Below are positions 1 to 12,079 of a DNA stretch of 64,000 bases, piece by piece. Where the stretch lies: positions 1,178,001 through 1,242,000 of the forward strand of contig NC_134443.1 of NCBI RefSeq assembly GCF_030867145.1, in the 5' to 3' direction. Source of the stretch: Opisthocomus hoazin. Taxonomy: Eukaryota; Chordata; Aves; Opisthocomiformes; Opisthocomidae. How positions within the stretch are numbered: the stretch's first letter is position 1; each line of letters opens with the position of its first letter. Below the pieces are notes generated by a model. It had not been told where the DNA came from. It was given only the letters and a program-made list of their open reading frames with translations, and searched no databases. A program made the position numbers and the translations under genes.

Positions 1-3000
1 CATGTCGTCCGTCAGCATCTTGCAGGAGTAGCCGATGTTCACAGCCGTTTCTGCAGATGGGAAACCAGGGGCTGAGCCAGGGTCAGCTCGGGGGGGAGCA
101 TCTGTCCCACCACCCCCCAGGCAGGTGGGCTCCAGCCCACAAACGTCCTGCTAGCCCAGACCCCCGCCCAGCAACGCCTCACCCTGTTTGTCCCCCGTCA
201 GCACCCAGATCTTGATGTTGGCCAGCGTCAGGATGGCGATGGTTTCGGGGACCCCCTGCTGCAGTTTGTCCTCGATGGCCGTGGCTCCGAGCAGCTGGGG
301 GACCCAAACAGGCAGCAGGTCAGCAGGGGCTGCCCCCCCAGCCGCCGCCATCCCCCCTCCCAGTGCCCCCAGCCCACGTACCATCATGTCGTGCTCCACC
401 TCGTTGTAGAGCCGAGCCAGGCGGTCCTCACGGGCCTCGCAGGCACTGCCGGCTCGGTGCAGCCGCTCAGACCAGTCCTCGTAGTAGCTCTCCTCCAGGT
501 CTTTGTAGGCCAGCACCAGCGTCCGCAGCCCCTCGCCAGCGTATTCCTGCAAGCGGCCGGAGCTGAGCGCGCAGGCAGACCCCGACGGTGGCCCCAGACC
601 CCAATCGTCCCCCAGGACAGGGCAGAAGCCAGGCTCGGCTCTTCCGGGCAGCCCCTCTTCCCTTCCCAGCCCTGCCTGCAGGACCCTGCCCCGCTCACAT
701 TGAGGTGGTCGGTGGTGACGTTGGTCAGGTCCTGGTTGACGGGGTGCAGGCGCTCCAGCAAGATGGTGTCCGCGCCTTTGCAGTACAGCCGGATCTTGCC
801 CTCGGGGCTGCGGACTGCGGGGAGCAGGGGGGGCAAGCTGCCTGGCTTGGGGGTGCAGAAGCAGGTCCCACTCCATGACCCCCACGACGCCTCCACAGCC
901 GCGTCACCGTCTGCGTGGGGCTGCTCCCCAGCGCACCGGCACCGAGCCCCAGCGCCCCAGCCCCACGGCGACCCTGCCGGCCCCACAGCCCCCGCGCCGT
1001 GCCCGGGACCTCACCGATGACGGACATGCGCTTGCGGATGTTGTTGAAGTCCAGGATGGCCAGCAGCTGGTAGGTGATGGCTCGACCCAGCTCATGCACC
1101 GTGATGGTCTTGGGCGTGCGGGACCGGAACACGAAGCCGAAGTTTCTGGCGGCCGTGACCAGCGCTCCCTCGTCCGGGGACTGAGCCTTGTAATAGAGCT
1201 CCCCTGGGGACAGCACAGGGGGGGGTCAGAGCCGCGCCCCGAGCTGCGCAGGGCCAGGTCCTGCCCCCTCCGCCCACCTTCGCTCTTCTCCTCGGACATG
1301 ACGGTGTGGCAGAGCGAGAGCAGGCGGAAGAACTCATGCACGTGGGGGTCTCCCAGCTTGACGGCTTCCAGCAGGCTGGGGTCCCAGAACTGGAACCGCG
1401 GGTCCGCCAGCGGGTTGAAGGAGAAGTCGACGGGCTCCGGCCTCTGGCAGGGGCAGCGATGCCGGCGTCACCCCGCTGCAGCAGGCGGCAGAGCCAGGCA
1501 CCGGCCCCGCGGCACCCTTACCTCTCCCAGCTCCGCTTTGTGACCCAGCATGTCCTGCACGTCACCTGGGAACCGGGGCACTGGGTTAACCGGGACAGGG
1601 ACCCCACGCTGCTGTCCCACCGGCACCCACGCCCAGAGCTGGACCACGGGGCTACGGCTGAGCCCCCTTGCCCCCCGGCTGCCCCGAGGGTCCCAAAGGC
1701 TCGGCAGGAGGGCAGCCGGTGCGCCCGCTCCCCGCAGGCAGACCCAGCCCGGCCCCGGCGCCCGGCGCTCACCGTAGCTGTGCCCGTTCACCGAGCACTT
1801 GCTGAAGACCATGATGTTCTGGGTGAGGGTGCCGGTCTTGTCGGAGAAGATGTACTCCACCTGCCCCAGCTCCTCGTTGAGGGTGGTGGTCCGGGCCTCG
1901 GCGGGCGTCCGGCGCTTGGCACAGTACATCTTCTTGTCCCAGTTGATGAAGTAGCTGTGCCCGAGACGGATCACCTCCACGCTGCGGGGTGGGACACAGC
2001 TGGGTGTCACCGGGGCAGGGCAGCGCGCTCTGCTGGGCCAGCGACGGGCACACACATGCCCACCCCAGACCCCCAAGCGCCCGGGGCACCCCGGCACCCA
2101 GGGTCCCCACGCTGCTTTCCGGCTCCCACGCCCTTCCCTGGGGCCAGCCCGCGCCCGCTCCTACCGACAGCCACCGCCAAGCCAGGGCCGGGGACGCGGG
2201 GCCTGGCACCGAGGGGCTCCCCGGGCATCTCGCACCCCGGCCCCCGGCGCGCCCCGAACCCCCTCCCCGGCCCCCAGGGCAGCCAGCCATGAGCTAGTGG
2301 GAGGGGTGGGGGTGACACGTTCTTACCTCGGGGCTAAGGGTGACAGAACCCATGCTGGGGAACGAAAAGAGAGAGAAATTAAAAGAGAGAGAGAAGGGGA
2401 CAGTGCGGGAGCCTGGGAGCTGCAGGAGGGCAGAGCAAAATAACCAGCATGCAGCCAGGGCAGGGAGAGACGAGCAGCCAGACAGACACAGCCAGGGGGA
2501 TGGGGGGGCCCCGAGGGACCCGTGGGGTCTCAGGTCTTGGGGTGTCCCCGAGGGCAGACGTGGCCCATCACCAGGCGAGCAGCCCGCGCCCGCCCCACGC
2601 ACACAGCTCTGCCCAGGGGTCTCCATCCCCGCCTCCCCTCCCCGCAGGGCACCCCCAGTTCCTGGTGCCTGCCCCTCGCACGCCCCCAGCCCGGCCCCGC
2701 GGCCCCCGCCCTACCTCACGTAGAGCGAGATGGGCACCACAGTGTTGAGGATGATGATGTAGGACCAGAAGGAGAGGAAGCCGGAGAAGAAGGCACTGTG
2801 CACCCCCTCGTCCCAGGGCAGGTAGATCTGGAAGCAGACGCCCACCTCGTGCTCCCAGATGGCGTTGCCGATGGCCAGGATCACCCCCATGCACACCAGG
2901 AACCCGAAGATCTGGGGACAGGATGGGACATCAGAGCTCTGAGCAGGCCGGAGCGGGCAGCTCCCTGGGATCTGCCTCCCGCGTACCCAGAGCACCAGCG

Positions 3001-6000
3001 TGTTCATCAGCCGGTCGATGCTTGTCCGCTTGAACTTGGTCCGGCCGCTGTTCTGCATCAGCTTCGTGTCAGGCCCTGGGGAGAGGGACGGGTGTCAGCA
3101 GGGTCAATCCCTTCCGCCCAGCGCGGTGGCGGCGGCTGTCCCAGCCCACCTGCGAAGACGACGAGGCCGAAGCACCACTCGGTGTTGCGCAGGACGCAGC
3201 CCCGCAGCAGCATGTTCTGGTTGCTCAGGGGGTACTTGTTCTCCTTCCAGTACAGCGTCCCACCAAACTTGTCCAGCTTGTTGTTGGGGGGTTCACAGAT
3301 CACCTCGCCTGGGCACGGGGGACAGCTCGGCTGTCACACGCCTTCTCCACGTGGCCAGCTCCATCCCAGTGCTCCCAGCACCATCCCCGTGAGCAGCTTC
3401 AAGCCAGAGGACCACAACACCACGTGGACGGTCCCGGTGTCCCCAGGGTGGACCAAACCCCGGGGCTGCCCCACCACAGAGGGTCCGGTCGCGGGCACTC
3501 ACCGTCAAAGTGAGCCAGTTTGCCGGTGTCACCCAGCTCCGAGGTGACGGGGATGGCCTGCCGCACCTTCATGTTGGTCTCTCTGTGGGCAAGGAGGCAC
3601 CATGCGTTGGGTTAGCGGCAGCCTGGCATGGAAAGCCTTCGCTACCCAGTTTCAGGTCCCCAGGAGCCCCTCCCCGCTGTCCCAAACTGGGAGGAGTGGT
3701 GGGCACACCGGCAGGCTGTGCTGCCATTCAGCAAGACCTGGGCAGGCTGGAGAGCTGGGCAGAGAGGAACCTGATGAGGTTCAACAAGGGCAAGGGCAGG
3801 GTCCTGCGCCTGGGGAGGAACAACCCCAGGCACCAGTACAGGCTGGGGCTGAGCTGCTGGAGATCAGCTCTGCGGAGAGGGACTGGGAGTGCTGGGGGAC
3901 GACAGGGTGACCATGAGCCAGCAGCGTGCCCTGGGTGCCCAGAAGGCCAATGGGATCCTGGGGAGCATCACGAGGAGTGTGGGCAGCAGGGCGAGGGAGG
4001 TTCTCCTCCCTCTCTGCTCTGCCCTGGGGAGGCCCCATCTGCAGTGCTGGGTCCAGTGCTGGGCTCCCCAGTTCAAGAAAGATGAGGAGCTACTGGAGAG
4101 AGCCCAGCGCAGGGCTGCGAGGATGAGGAGGGGACTGGAGCATCTCTCCTGCGAGGAGAGGCTGAGGGAGCTGGGCTTGTTCAGCCTGGAGAAGAGAAGG
4201 CTGCGAGGGGACCTTAGAAATGCCGATCAATATCTGCAGGGTGGGGGTCAGGAGGATGGGGCCAGGCTCTTCCCAGTGGTGCCCAGCGACAGGACAAGGG
4301 GCAACGGGCACAGACTGAAGCAGAGGAAGCTCCAGCTGAACCCGAGGAAGAACTTCTTCCCTCTGAGGGTGACGGAGCCCTGGCCCAGGCTGCCCAGGGA
4401 GGCTGTGGAGTCTCCTTCTCTGGAGATATTCCAGCCCCGCCTGGACACGGTGCTGTGCAGCCTGCTCTGGGTGACCCTGCTTGGGCAGGGGGTTGGGCTG
4501 GGTGACCCACAGAGGGCCCTCCCAGCCCCAACCATTCTGTGATTCTGTGATTCTGTCCCCTGCCACCCGAGGCGCGCAGGATTACCCACCCGTCCAGCTC
4601 CGCGGTCTCTATGTAGCACAGCCCGTGGGGCTCGCTGCTGGAGAGGAGGAGGAGGTCAGCCTGCAGGAGAGACACGAGAAGGGTTGTGCTCCCCCACGCC
4701 TTCCCCAGGGAAGCTCCCGGATGCCAGGCACCAGCGAGGTCTCCGGAGCCGCGCGTCCTTCGCGGGTGCAGCCGGCACCATCGCCCGAAGCGCCCTCACC
4801 ACCCCAGAGCTCAAACACGGCTCCAACGCTACAACCTCAAAGCACCTTCCAGGCTGGAAAGTCCCCGAGGTCTCCGTCCCGGGAGGTGACTGAGGAGCAC
4901 AAAGGCAGAGCGGGTGCAGCACTGCGCCGTGCTACGGCCCCCACGCGCCGCCCGGCCGGGACTGTGCTCGCCTCGGGGCCGCACTCACCACCACAAACTG
5001 GTTGTTCTCCAATTTGATGATGTCTCCGACACGGACGTTCATCCACTGCTCCTGCCGGAGGCTGCCGAGGGACGGCGGAGCGGAGTTAGGCGGGAGCGGG
5101 CAGCGTTGCTTCTCCCCTGCCCCGTCTGCAGCGTGTCCCGCAGGTCCCGTGCCCCCTCCCCGCCTGCCCCGTCCCCGCGACACTCACACTCCGCCGATCA
5201 GCACCTGAGACTGCCGGTTGTTCACCTGGTTGTCGCTTTTATGGCGGAACTGGGCACGGAGGGGAAGAGACAGCAGCGTCAGCCCCTCTGGGGAGGGGGC
5301 TGTGTCCCTCCCCCAGCAAACGCTGCGGCCCCGGGCACCGCACACCCGCAGCGGGGTCACAGCCCCCTGGCCAGCCGGTGGCCCGGGTCGAGGGGCACGC
5401 GGGGGACCACTCACGTAGTCGTCGGTGGCATCTTTGACAGCTGTGATGGTTAAGACAAGAACCAAAGGCACGATGGTGGTGAACCAGGAGAGCGAAGAGA
5501 TCTGCGGGATCAGCTGGGGAGCGGGAGCGGGAGTTACCGGGGTCCAGGCCAGCCCCAGGCCCAAGCTACCCCTGCTCCAGGGTGCCAACCCACCGCTCCC
5601 CGGGCGCAGGATGGGCCCCGGGCCCTGCCAGCTGCCCAGCCAGGGAGTGACAGCACAGGGGGGACCCCGGCTGCCTCCCGGCCCCCCCAGCACTCACCTG
5701 CAGGATGAGGAGGAAGAGGAAATAGGTGTTGGCCACTTCCTGGAACTGCTCGAAGAGGTTGACAGGCAGGAAGGTGATGATGTTGTACTTGGAGGTCTTG
5801 ATGCAGTTGCTCTGGGGATGGACGGGGCGAGAAGGGGGGTCATGAGCTGCCGAGGCCTTGTCACGCCCCAGCATCGCTCTGGGGGGGGCAGGGCTGTCGC
5901 TCACCGTGCCCCCAGTTTGGGAGCTCTGGGCAGCAGCCTGGACCCCCGCCTCCTGCCCCAGCTCCGTGGCAGCTTCCCCGGGAAGCCGATTCCCCCGCCT

Positions 6001-7552
6001 CGGTCGGCAGCCGGGACCCAGGGACCAGCCTCCTCCGGCGGCAGCGGCCGGAGCATCCGCACCCGGCCCCTCCAGGGTCACCCCAACCCAGACCCCCTGC
6101 TCCCTCCCCCCACAGTGAGGAGCCAGAAATCATCTCCAGCGCGGAGGGGGAGGCCAAGGTGAGCGGTGCCCCTCCCCCAGCGGCTCCGGAAGCTCCTGTG
6201 TTATCCGGCCACCGAACCGCAGCGGGGACCAGGCAGGGCCGCAGGCAGAGCCGGGGGGGTTTCAGGCCCCAGCAGAGCACAGGGGGCTGCACCCCGCCCC
6301 CCCGTAGGAGCATGCTGTGCCCCCCTCCAGCCACCTCAGAGCTCTGTTGGCGTTAACAGCTCGTCAGCGCAATTTTCTCAGGGACAAACATCTATTTTTA
6401 GCCATACCCCCCTCCCCCCACCGACCCGGAGGGTGATGCAGGGCCCGGCCCCCCCAGGCCTGCCCGAGCCGTGGGGCTCAGCCGCCCCACTCACCGCGTA
6501 CTGGAACTTCTCGTTGTACTCCCGCGCGTTGGCTCGCACCCGCCTCTCCTCCTCTGCAACACAGCGTGCCCCGTCAGCCACGCGCCCTGCGCCCGAGCCC
6601 CCTGCACCCCCCCAGACCCCCCTCTGCACCCCTAAACCTCCCCCCTGCACCCCCCAGACAACCCCCTGCACCTCCAGACCTCCCCCCTGCACCCCCCAGA
6701 CCCTCCTCTGCAACTCCAGACACCCTCTGCAGCCCCCAGACCTCCCCCCTACACCCCCAAACATCCTCCTGCACCTCCAGATCCCACTCTGCACCCCCAA
6801 ACCTCCCCTCTGCACCTCTAGACCTCCCTCTGCTCCGCCAGACCCCTCTTTGTGCCCCCGACCTTCTCCTGCACCGCCAGACCTCTCCTTCTGCACCCCC
6901 AGACCCCCAGCTCTGCACCCCCAGACCCCCAGCCCTGCTTACCCATACCCCCAGCCCTGCACCCCCCGTCCTGCACACCCAGCATCCCCAGCTTTGCACC
7001 CCCAAAGCCCCCAGTCCAGCTCATCTGCACCCCCAGGCCCCCAGCCCTGCTTACCTGCACCCCCAGCCCTGCATCCTCAGCCCCCCAGCTCTGCAACCCT
7101 AGAGCCCCCAGCCCTGAACCCCCACAGCACCCAGCCCTGCACCCCCAGACCCTCTGGCACTGCTTATCCATCCCCCCAACTCTGCACTCCCAGACCCCCA
7201 ACTCTGCACTCCCAGACCCCCAGCCCTGCACCCCCAGCCCCCAGCTCCGCACCCCCAGACCCCCAGTCCTGCACCCCCAGACCCCCAGATCTGCACCCCC
7301 AGACCCCCCCGACCCTGCACCTCCAGACCCCCAGCTCTGCACCCCCAGACCCCCAGTCCTGCACCCCTAGACCCCCCAACCCTCCACCCCAGCCCCTCTG
7401 GCACTGCTCATCGCCCCCCCCAGCCCTGCACCCCCAGCCCCTGCACCCCCGGGCCCCCCGCCCGGCTCCCCCCGGCCCGGCCCGCACCCACCCTCCCCGC
7501 CGGGCCCACGGCCCCGCGCCCACTTCTCGGGCATCTCCCGGGGCACCGTCAT
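1..7552 (-). CDS. ATP8B2: ATP8B2, phospholipid-transporting P4-ATPase (N-terminal 705 codons, 3' part outside window)
   Basis: P4-type ATPase (lipid flippase) that moves phosphatidylcholine-type lipids to the cytosolic leaflet, usually with a CDC50 partner. Coding exons in transcript order: 7492-7552, 6495-6553, 5698-5811, 5415-5513, 5188-5249, 4989-5061, 4590-4660, 3503-3582, 3150-3308, 2987-3075, 2715-2911, 1773-1981, 1522-1565, 1278-1443, 1015-1203, 699-814, 382-546, 183-294, 1-50. All junctions are GT-AG and every phase agrees. The start is [14 protein letters not shown], close to human ATP8B2. The actuator loop DGET is split over exons 7 and 8. The phosphorylation motif DKTGTLTQN is in exon 12, with the aspartate that takes the phosphate. 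KGAD and GLRTLVLAY of the nucleotide-binding domain follow, then LTGDKQE at the edge. Membrane segments lie in exons 3, 4, 10 and 11. The N-terminus is shorter than in human. Choice of ATP8B2 over ATP8B1/4 rests on sequence and synteny. Confidence 0.96.
3675..4556 (+). repeat. CR1 LINE, 3' part (ORF2 C-terminus and 3' end)
   Basis: Longest CR1 copy with an unbroken 3' half here. It starts in the AACTGGGAGGAGTGG region, runs through the reverse-transcriptase C-terminal tail and ends in tandem ATTCTGTG octamers, the CR1 3' hallmark. It is 5'-truncated, as is usual for CR1. It lies antisense in the ATP8B2 intron between the exons at 3503-3582 and 4590-4660, with its 3' end only about 30 bp from the exon at 4590. 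Confidence 0.93.
6596..7445. repeat. C-rich degenerate tandem repeat (about 20-22 bp period)
   Basis: About 850 bp made of variants of CTGCACCCCCAGACCCCCAG, drifting in sequence and spacing. It fills most of ATP8B2 intron 1, between the first coding exon and the exon at 6495. It is strongly strand-biased, with C on plus and G on minus. It leaves long proline-, leucine- and glycine-rich open frames on both strands that are by-products of the repeat. Confidence 0.85.
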
Positions 7553-7950
7553 GGCCGCGGGGCCGCGGCTCGTCCCGGCGGCTCCATCCCGCGCTGCCGG
7601 TGCCCCGGCCCGGGCCGTCCCGCCCCGCCCCGCCGCGTTACCGGGGCAACGGCCGCACCGGGGCCTACCGGGGCCTACCAGGGCCTACCGAGCCCGCCCC
7701 GCTCACCTGGGGCCCGGCGGGCCGCGCACCGCTCCATGGCCCGCGGCCCCGGAGCCCATGGGGAGCGGGTGGCCGGGGGCCGGGGCCGGGGTCGGGGGCC
7801 GGGGCCGGGACCGGGCCGGGGGCCGGGGCCGCTGCCGCCGCCTCAGCGTCCCATGGCCGCGGCGACGGCGGAAGTTGGGGGGGGGTGGGGGGAACAAGGA
7901 CCGAGCTCTGCCCCGGGGCGGGGGGGAGGGTCCCGGTCAGAGGAGGGGGG
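7480..7950 (-). promoter_or_regulatory. CpG-rich promoter region of ATP8B2
   Basis: Dense CpG and GGGCCGG-type repeats surround and precede the ATP8B2 start codon at 7552. No TATA box is seen. The start of transcription cannot be placed from sequence alone; it is probably within 200-300 bp upstream of the ATG. The 3' end of the AQP10 remnant begins only about 550 bp from the ATP8B2 start codon. Confidence 0.6.
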
Positions 7951-8730
7951 GTGCAGCCTGGGTGGTCCCGGGGGGTCTCAGAGGGCAGCAGCTGCCCCAA
8001 GTGGTTCCGGGGGGCCCCAAGGGGACAGACCCCCCCTCCCCCGACCCCCGGGCCGGGGTCCCCCTGCCGCCAGGCCTGGCCAGCTCGGCCCCCCCCCGTG
8101 TCCACACACTCAGCGCTGGTTTGATGGCATGTGGGGAGCGCGGGGGGGTCCGTGCTGCTGTCTTGAGGTGCTGGGGGGGGTCCCCGGCGTCAATTCTGGG
8201 GCAGCACCCCCCTGGCATCCTCCTCCCCGGGTGCCATCTTGGTGTCCGGCGGTGTTGATGAGGATCAGGGAGCTCTGCTTGGCCCCAGGGCCTTCATCCT
8301 CCTCCTCCTCCTCTGTGGGGTGGTGGAAAGCCGCAAGCAGCTGGTCAAGGGCCGAGCCCCCAGCAGCGGTGCCACCACTGGCACCCACCACCACCCATTG
8401 CCCCTCCTGGGGATGCGGCATGGTGGGTGGGGGTCACCCCGACACCCCTCTTCCCTCTACCCCCATGAAGACCTCCGCCCCCCACCCGGCCGCGCAGGCA
8501 AAGAGCCAGGGCCTGAAATCCTGCGTGGTTGGAGCCCACGGAGACCTCGATGGCGAAGAGCAGCAGGGCCATGGCCCCCGGCTCCAGGCCCTTGGGGACA
8601 GCCTTGCTGCGGGTGGCCGGGATGGCCAAGATGCCAGCGATCAGCAGCGCCGAGCCCATCACCCGCGCGGCCGGCACGGCAGCTCAGCGCAACGGCCACC
8701 GGCACCAACGGAGGGATATGGGGGGAGCCG

Positions 8731-9576
8731 ACCTGGGGGGACCTGGGTGTCCTGGTGGACAGCAGGGTGACCATGAGCCAGCAGCGTGCCCTGGGTGCCC
8801 AGAAGGCCAGTGGGATCCTGGGGTGCATCACGAGGAGTGTGGGCAGCAGGGCGAGGGAGGTTCTCCTCCCCCTCTGCTCTGCCCCAGTGAGGCCCCATCT
8901 GCAGTGCTGGGTCCAGTTCTGGGCTCCCCAGGTCAAGAAAGACGAGGAGCTACTGGAGAGAGTCCAGCACAGGGCTGTGAGGATGAGGAGGGGACTGGAG
9001 CATCTCTCCTGCGAGGAGAGGCTGAGGGAGCTGGGCTTGTTCAGCCTGGAGAAGAGAAGGCTGCGAGGGGACCTTAGAAATGCCGATCAATATCTGCAGG
9101 GGGGGTCAGGAGGACGGGGCCAGGCTCTTCCCAGTGGTGCCCAGCGACAGGACAAGGGGCAACGGGCACAAACTGGAGCAGAGGAAGCTCCAGCTGAACC
9201 CGAGGAAGAACTTCTTCCCTCTGAGGGTGCCAGAGCCCTGGCCCAGGCTCTTGGCAGGGACCCCCAAAGCTACGTTTGAAGTTTGAGGTGGCAAGACAAG
9301 CAAGCAGCCCCAGCCTCTGTGCCTCTGTGCGAGCACTGCCATGGGCAGATGAGGCTGAGCAACAGCTTTCCAGGCTAGCCCCTTCTGGCTGCCAGGTATC
9401 CAGAGACGTTCACTTTTTTGGAGCAGGGCTGCTGGAGTCTCCTTCTCTGGAGTTATTCGAACCCCCCTGGACGCGTTGCTGTGCAGCCGGCTCTGGGTGA
9501 CCCTGCTTTGGCAGGGCATTGGACCAGATGACCCACATAGGTCCCTTCCAACCCTGACCATTCTGTGATTCTGTGA
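8731..9576 (+). repeat. CR1 LINE, interrupted by about 177 bp of other sequence
   Basis: CR1 ORF2 tail and 3' end with terminal ATTCTGTG octamers, antisense in the AQP10 intron between exons 4 and 5. CR1 sequence breaks off at about 9250 and resumes at about 9428 with the usual GGAGTCTCCTTCTCTGGAG. The 177 bp between do not match the other CR1 copies in the window. The 3' end lies 13 bp from the exon 4 boundary. Confidence 0.9.
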
Positions 9577-10348
9577 CAGCGGCTCCTACCTGGTCTAAGA
9601 ACGCATTGCAGAGGGAATCGGCGGGGGAGGAGGCAAAGATGGAGGTGGTTTCCCAGGGGCCGGAGGCAGCGAGGGTCCCGTTGATGTGGTGCCCGATAGC
9701 ATCTGAGGAGCAGAGGCTCTCCATGAGCCCGACCGCGCCAGCACAGTCACAGTGGTCCCCAGCCGGGCGCCTGCTGACCTCTCCGTACCATAGTGGAGGG
9801 CATAGATGGCTCCAGTGGAGTTGAAAGCCCCTGAGGTCTGCACGGCCACGAAGACCCAGCCAGCACACGGTGAGGGAGAACGCCGGGTTCAGGTGGGCCC
9901 CTGCAATGGAGCGGGAAGAGGGGCTGGGAGCAGAGGGCCCTGGGGGATCTGGAGTTGGGACCCCCTCCCCAGCCTCACCAGAGACTCCCCCCACTGTGTG
10001 GATGGCTGCCATGTTAGCTAGGGTGGAGGTGAGGATGTTCCCCTTCATCCCGGAGCTGGGGACCCTCTGTGCCGAGCCGCTCAGCGTGAGCAGCTGGAGG
10101 ACAGGGACACGGCTCCGCCACGGCTCCCCCGGCCCCACTCCGAGCCCCCCGCACTCCCCGGGGGCCGCTGCCCCACTGTGCCGCGGCACCTGGCGAGCTC
10201 AGCGCCGAGCCCGGGCGGCAGAAGGGCAGCGAGGCGAGGGCTGCTCCGGCGCCTCTGCCCACGCCGTCCCTGTGGCTTCGCTCCGCCATCCCCGGGGCTC
10301 TGGACGGGGACAGGCAGCGAGGCAGTTACCGGTCTCGCTTGTGGTTTT

Positions 10349-10796
10349 CACAGAATCCCAGCATGGTCGGGGTTGGCAGGGACCTCTGTGGGTCACCCAG
10401 CCCAACCCCCTGCCCAAGCAGGGTCACCCAGAGCAGGGGGCACAGCACCGCGGCCAGGGGGGTTGGAACATCTCCAGAGAAGGAGACTCCACAGCCTCCC
10501 TGGGCAGCCTGGGCCAGGGCTCCGGCACCCTCAGAGGGAAGAAGTTCTTCCTCGGGTTCAGCTGGAGCTTCCTCTGCTCCAGTTTGTGCCCATTGCCCCT
10601 TGTCCTGTTGCTGGGCACCACTGGAAAGAGCCTGGCCCCGTCCTCCTGACCCCCCCTGCAGATACTGATTGGCATTTCTAAGGTCCCCTCTCAGCCTTCT
10701 CTTCTCCAGGCTGAACAAGCCCAGCTTCCTCAGCCTCTCCTCGGAGGAGAGATGCTCCAGTCCCCTCCTCATCCTGCGCTGGGCTCTCTCCAGCAA
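10349..10796 (-). repeat. CR1 LINE 3' fragment
   Basis: Reverse-strand copy beginning at its 3' end (CACAGAATCCCAGCATGG) and running into the ORF2 tail, where it is cut off after GCTCTCTCCAGCA. It lies in AQP10 intron 1, in the same orientation as that gene. Confidence 0.9.
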
Positions 10797-11211
10797 GGTA
10801 AACAAATTATTGGTAATTAAGTCATCTGCTTCCCTGGAGAGGCCACGGTGTCACCGTTTGGCGTCATGGGACACAGCCCAAATGCCACGCGCGGCTCCGG
10901 AGCCCCAAACTTTGCCTGCTCCGGCGCGGGAGGCGTCAAGGCGTGCAGTGCTCCGGGTGCCAAGCCGCAGCACCCGTGCCCTTCCTACGGTGGAGCGCGT
11001 ACCGCACCAGAACAGGCTCCGGGCAGCACCAAGCCACTCCGCGAGTGCGGTGCAGCCCCGGCAAGGGACGGGCAGGGAGCCCCGGGACCCCTGGGGCCTG
11101 CCACCACCCCCCAGCCCACCCCGACCTCGCCATGAGCACGAAGACCGCCAGCACCTCAGCCAGGCACTCCCGTGCCAGCCAGTCCCGGATGCGGAGCAGA
11201 GCCCGAGCCCT

Positions 11212-11788
11212 CTGCAAGAAGGCAGCGGTGCCCACGGGGCCGGCCGGGAATGGGCAGCGGTGACAGCGTGGTCGGCGTCCCCATCCCGACGTGATTTTAC
11301 GAGCCCCGGGGCTGGGGCAGGTGATCAGGCGCAGACTTTAAACCAACCCTGGCCACAGCGCAGGGAGACGCCTGGCAGGGACCAGCGTCCCGCGTGGGGC
11401 CGGGGACAGCGGCGTCTTGTCACAGCGGTGTCCCCCAGCTCGGTGGGAGCCACCCGAGCGGCCGTGATGAGCTGGGACCGCTCTCTGGTGAGCTGGCACG
11501 GGCGTTTGCCCTCCGGGAAGCCCCCTTCTTTTTCCCTGCCGGATCCCTGCCCAAGCCACAACCGCAGGCAGCGCTAATGAAGAGGCCTTGGAAAGGCTCC
11601 CGGGCTCGGGGGAGGCCTCAGCACCGCGCCAGGCAGGCAGGGAAGCGGGCGAGGGAGTGGGCAGCGAGCAGTGCAGGCCCAGGGCAGAGGAGCCACCCGT
11701 GGGGCAGCCCCACGGGTCCCTGCCTCTGAATCGAGGGGGGGGTCCAGCCTGAAGGAGCCCTGGCAGGTCGCCATTAGCATAAATAGAC
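11212..11788. other. Short intergenic spacer between AQP10 and HAX1
   Basis: GC-rich, with no open frame that resembles a protein and no clear repeat. It separates the AQP10 5' remnant from the HAX1 poly(A) signal. Confidence 0.6.
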
Positions 11789-11794
11789 TTTATT
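11789..11794 (-). other. Poly(A) signal of HAX1
   Basis: AATAAA on the minus strand, about 290 bp downstream of the HAX1 stop codon. It is the only canonical signal found there. Confidence 0.75.
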
Positions 11795-12079
11795 GCTCCG
11801 TGCACACACGCCCTCAGCCCCCGCGGGGGTCCCCGCAGCTCCGCAGCCCCCCAGAAGGCGGGCAGCCCCCGGCCCAGGCGCCAGCTCCCAGCAGGATCTG
11901 ACCCATCTGCAAGAAAAACAGGCGGTGAGAAGAGGCTGGTGCCCACTGCCCGCCCCGGACAGAGCCGGCAGCCTCAGCCCCCGAGCCAGCATCCGTCCCC
12001 ACGGCCCTGGGAAAGCCCCGGGGTGCCCCGAGCCCGCACCCATCACACACCCAGGGCGCTCAGCCGGGCGGGCGCACAG

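Larger units (their letters stand above)
8110..11211 (-). pseudogene. AQP10: AQP10, aquaglyceroporin, decayed
   Basis: Remnant of the aquaglyceroporin gene that sits between HAX1 and ATP8B2 in vertebrates. Exons recognised: 11131-11211 (RIRDWLARECLAEVLAVFVLM), 9979-10093, 9789-9900 (first NPA, GAHLNPAFSL), 9590-9702, 8461-8662 ([16 protein letters not shown]), 8110-8406 (frame running to its first stop). Defects seen: no ATG in frame before exon 1, and a GC where the first donor should be GT; exon 3 is 26 nt shorter than the human counterpart as I recall it and loses frame after the NPA; no AG before exon 5; exon 5 lacks the second NPA block and changes frame before the AAGWG segment; the last exon changes frame between the [12 protein letters not shown] and [11 protein letters not shown] segments. 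Exons 2 and 4 look intact. Several independent lesions make one sequencing error unlikely. AQP10 is known to be a pseudogene in mouse and ruminants. An assembly problem in GC-rich DNA is the main alternative. Confidence 0.75.

Noticed and set aside
2322-2345. Possible micro-exon in ATP8B2 (TTAG before CCCCGAG and GTAAGAAC on minus)
   Set aside because: The flanking exons join in perfect phase to give LYVSVEVIR as in the family, so no extra exon is needed.
6166-8124. 652-codon proline-rich open frame on plus
   Set aside because: It is a product of the C-rich tandem repeat and the CpG island opposite ATP8B2; no ATG context, splice or family support.
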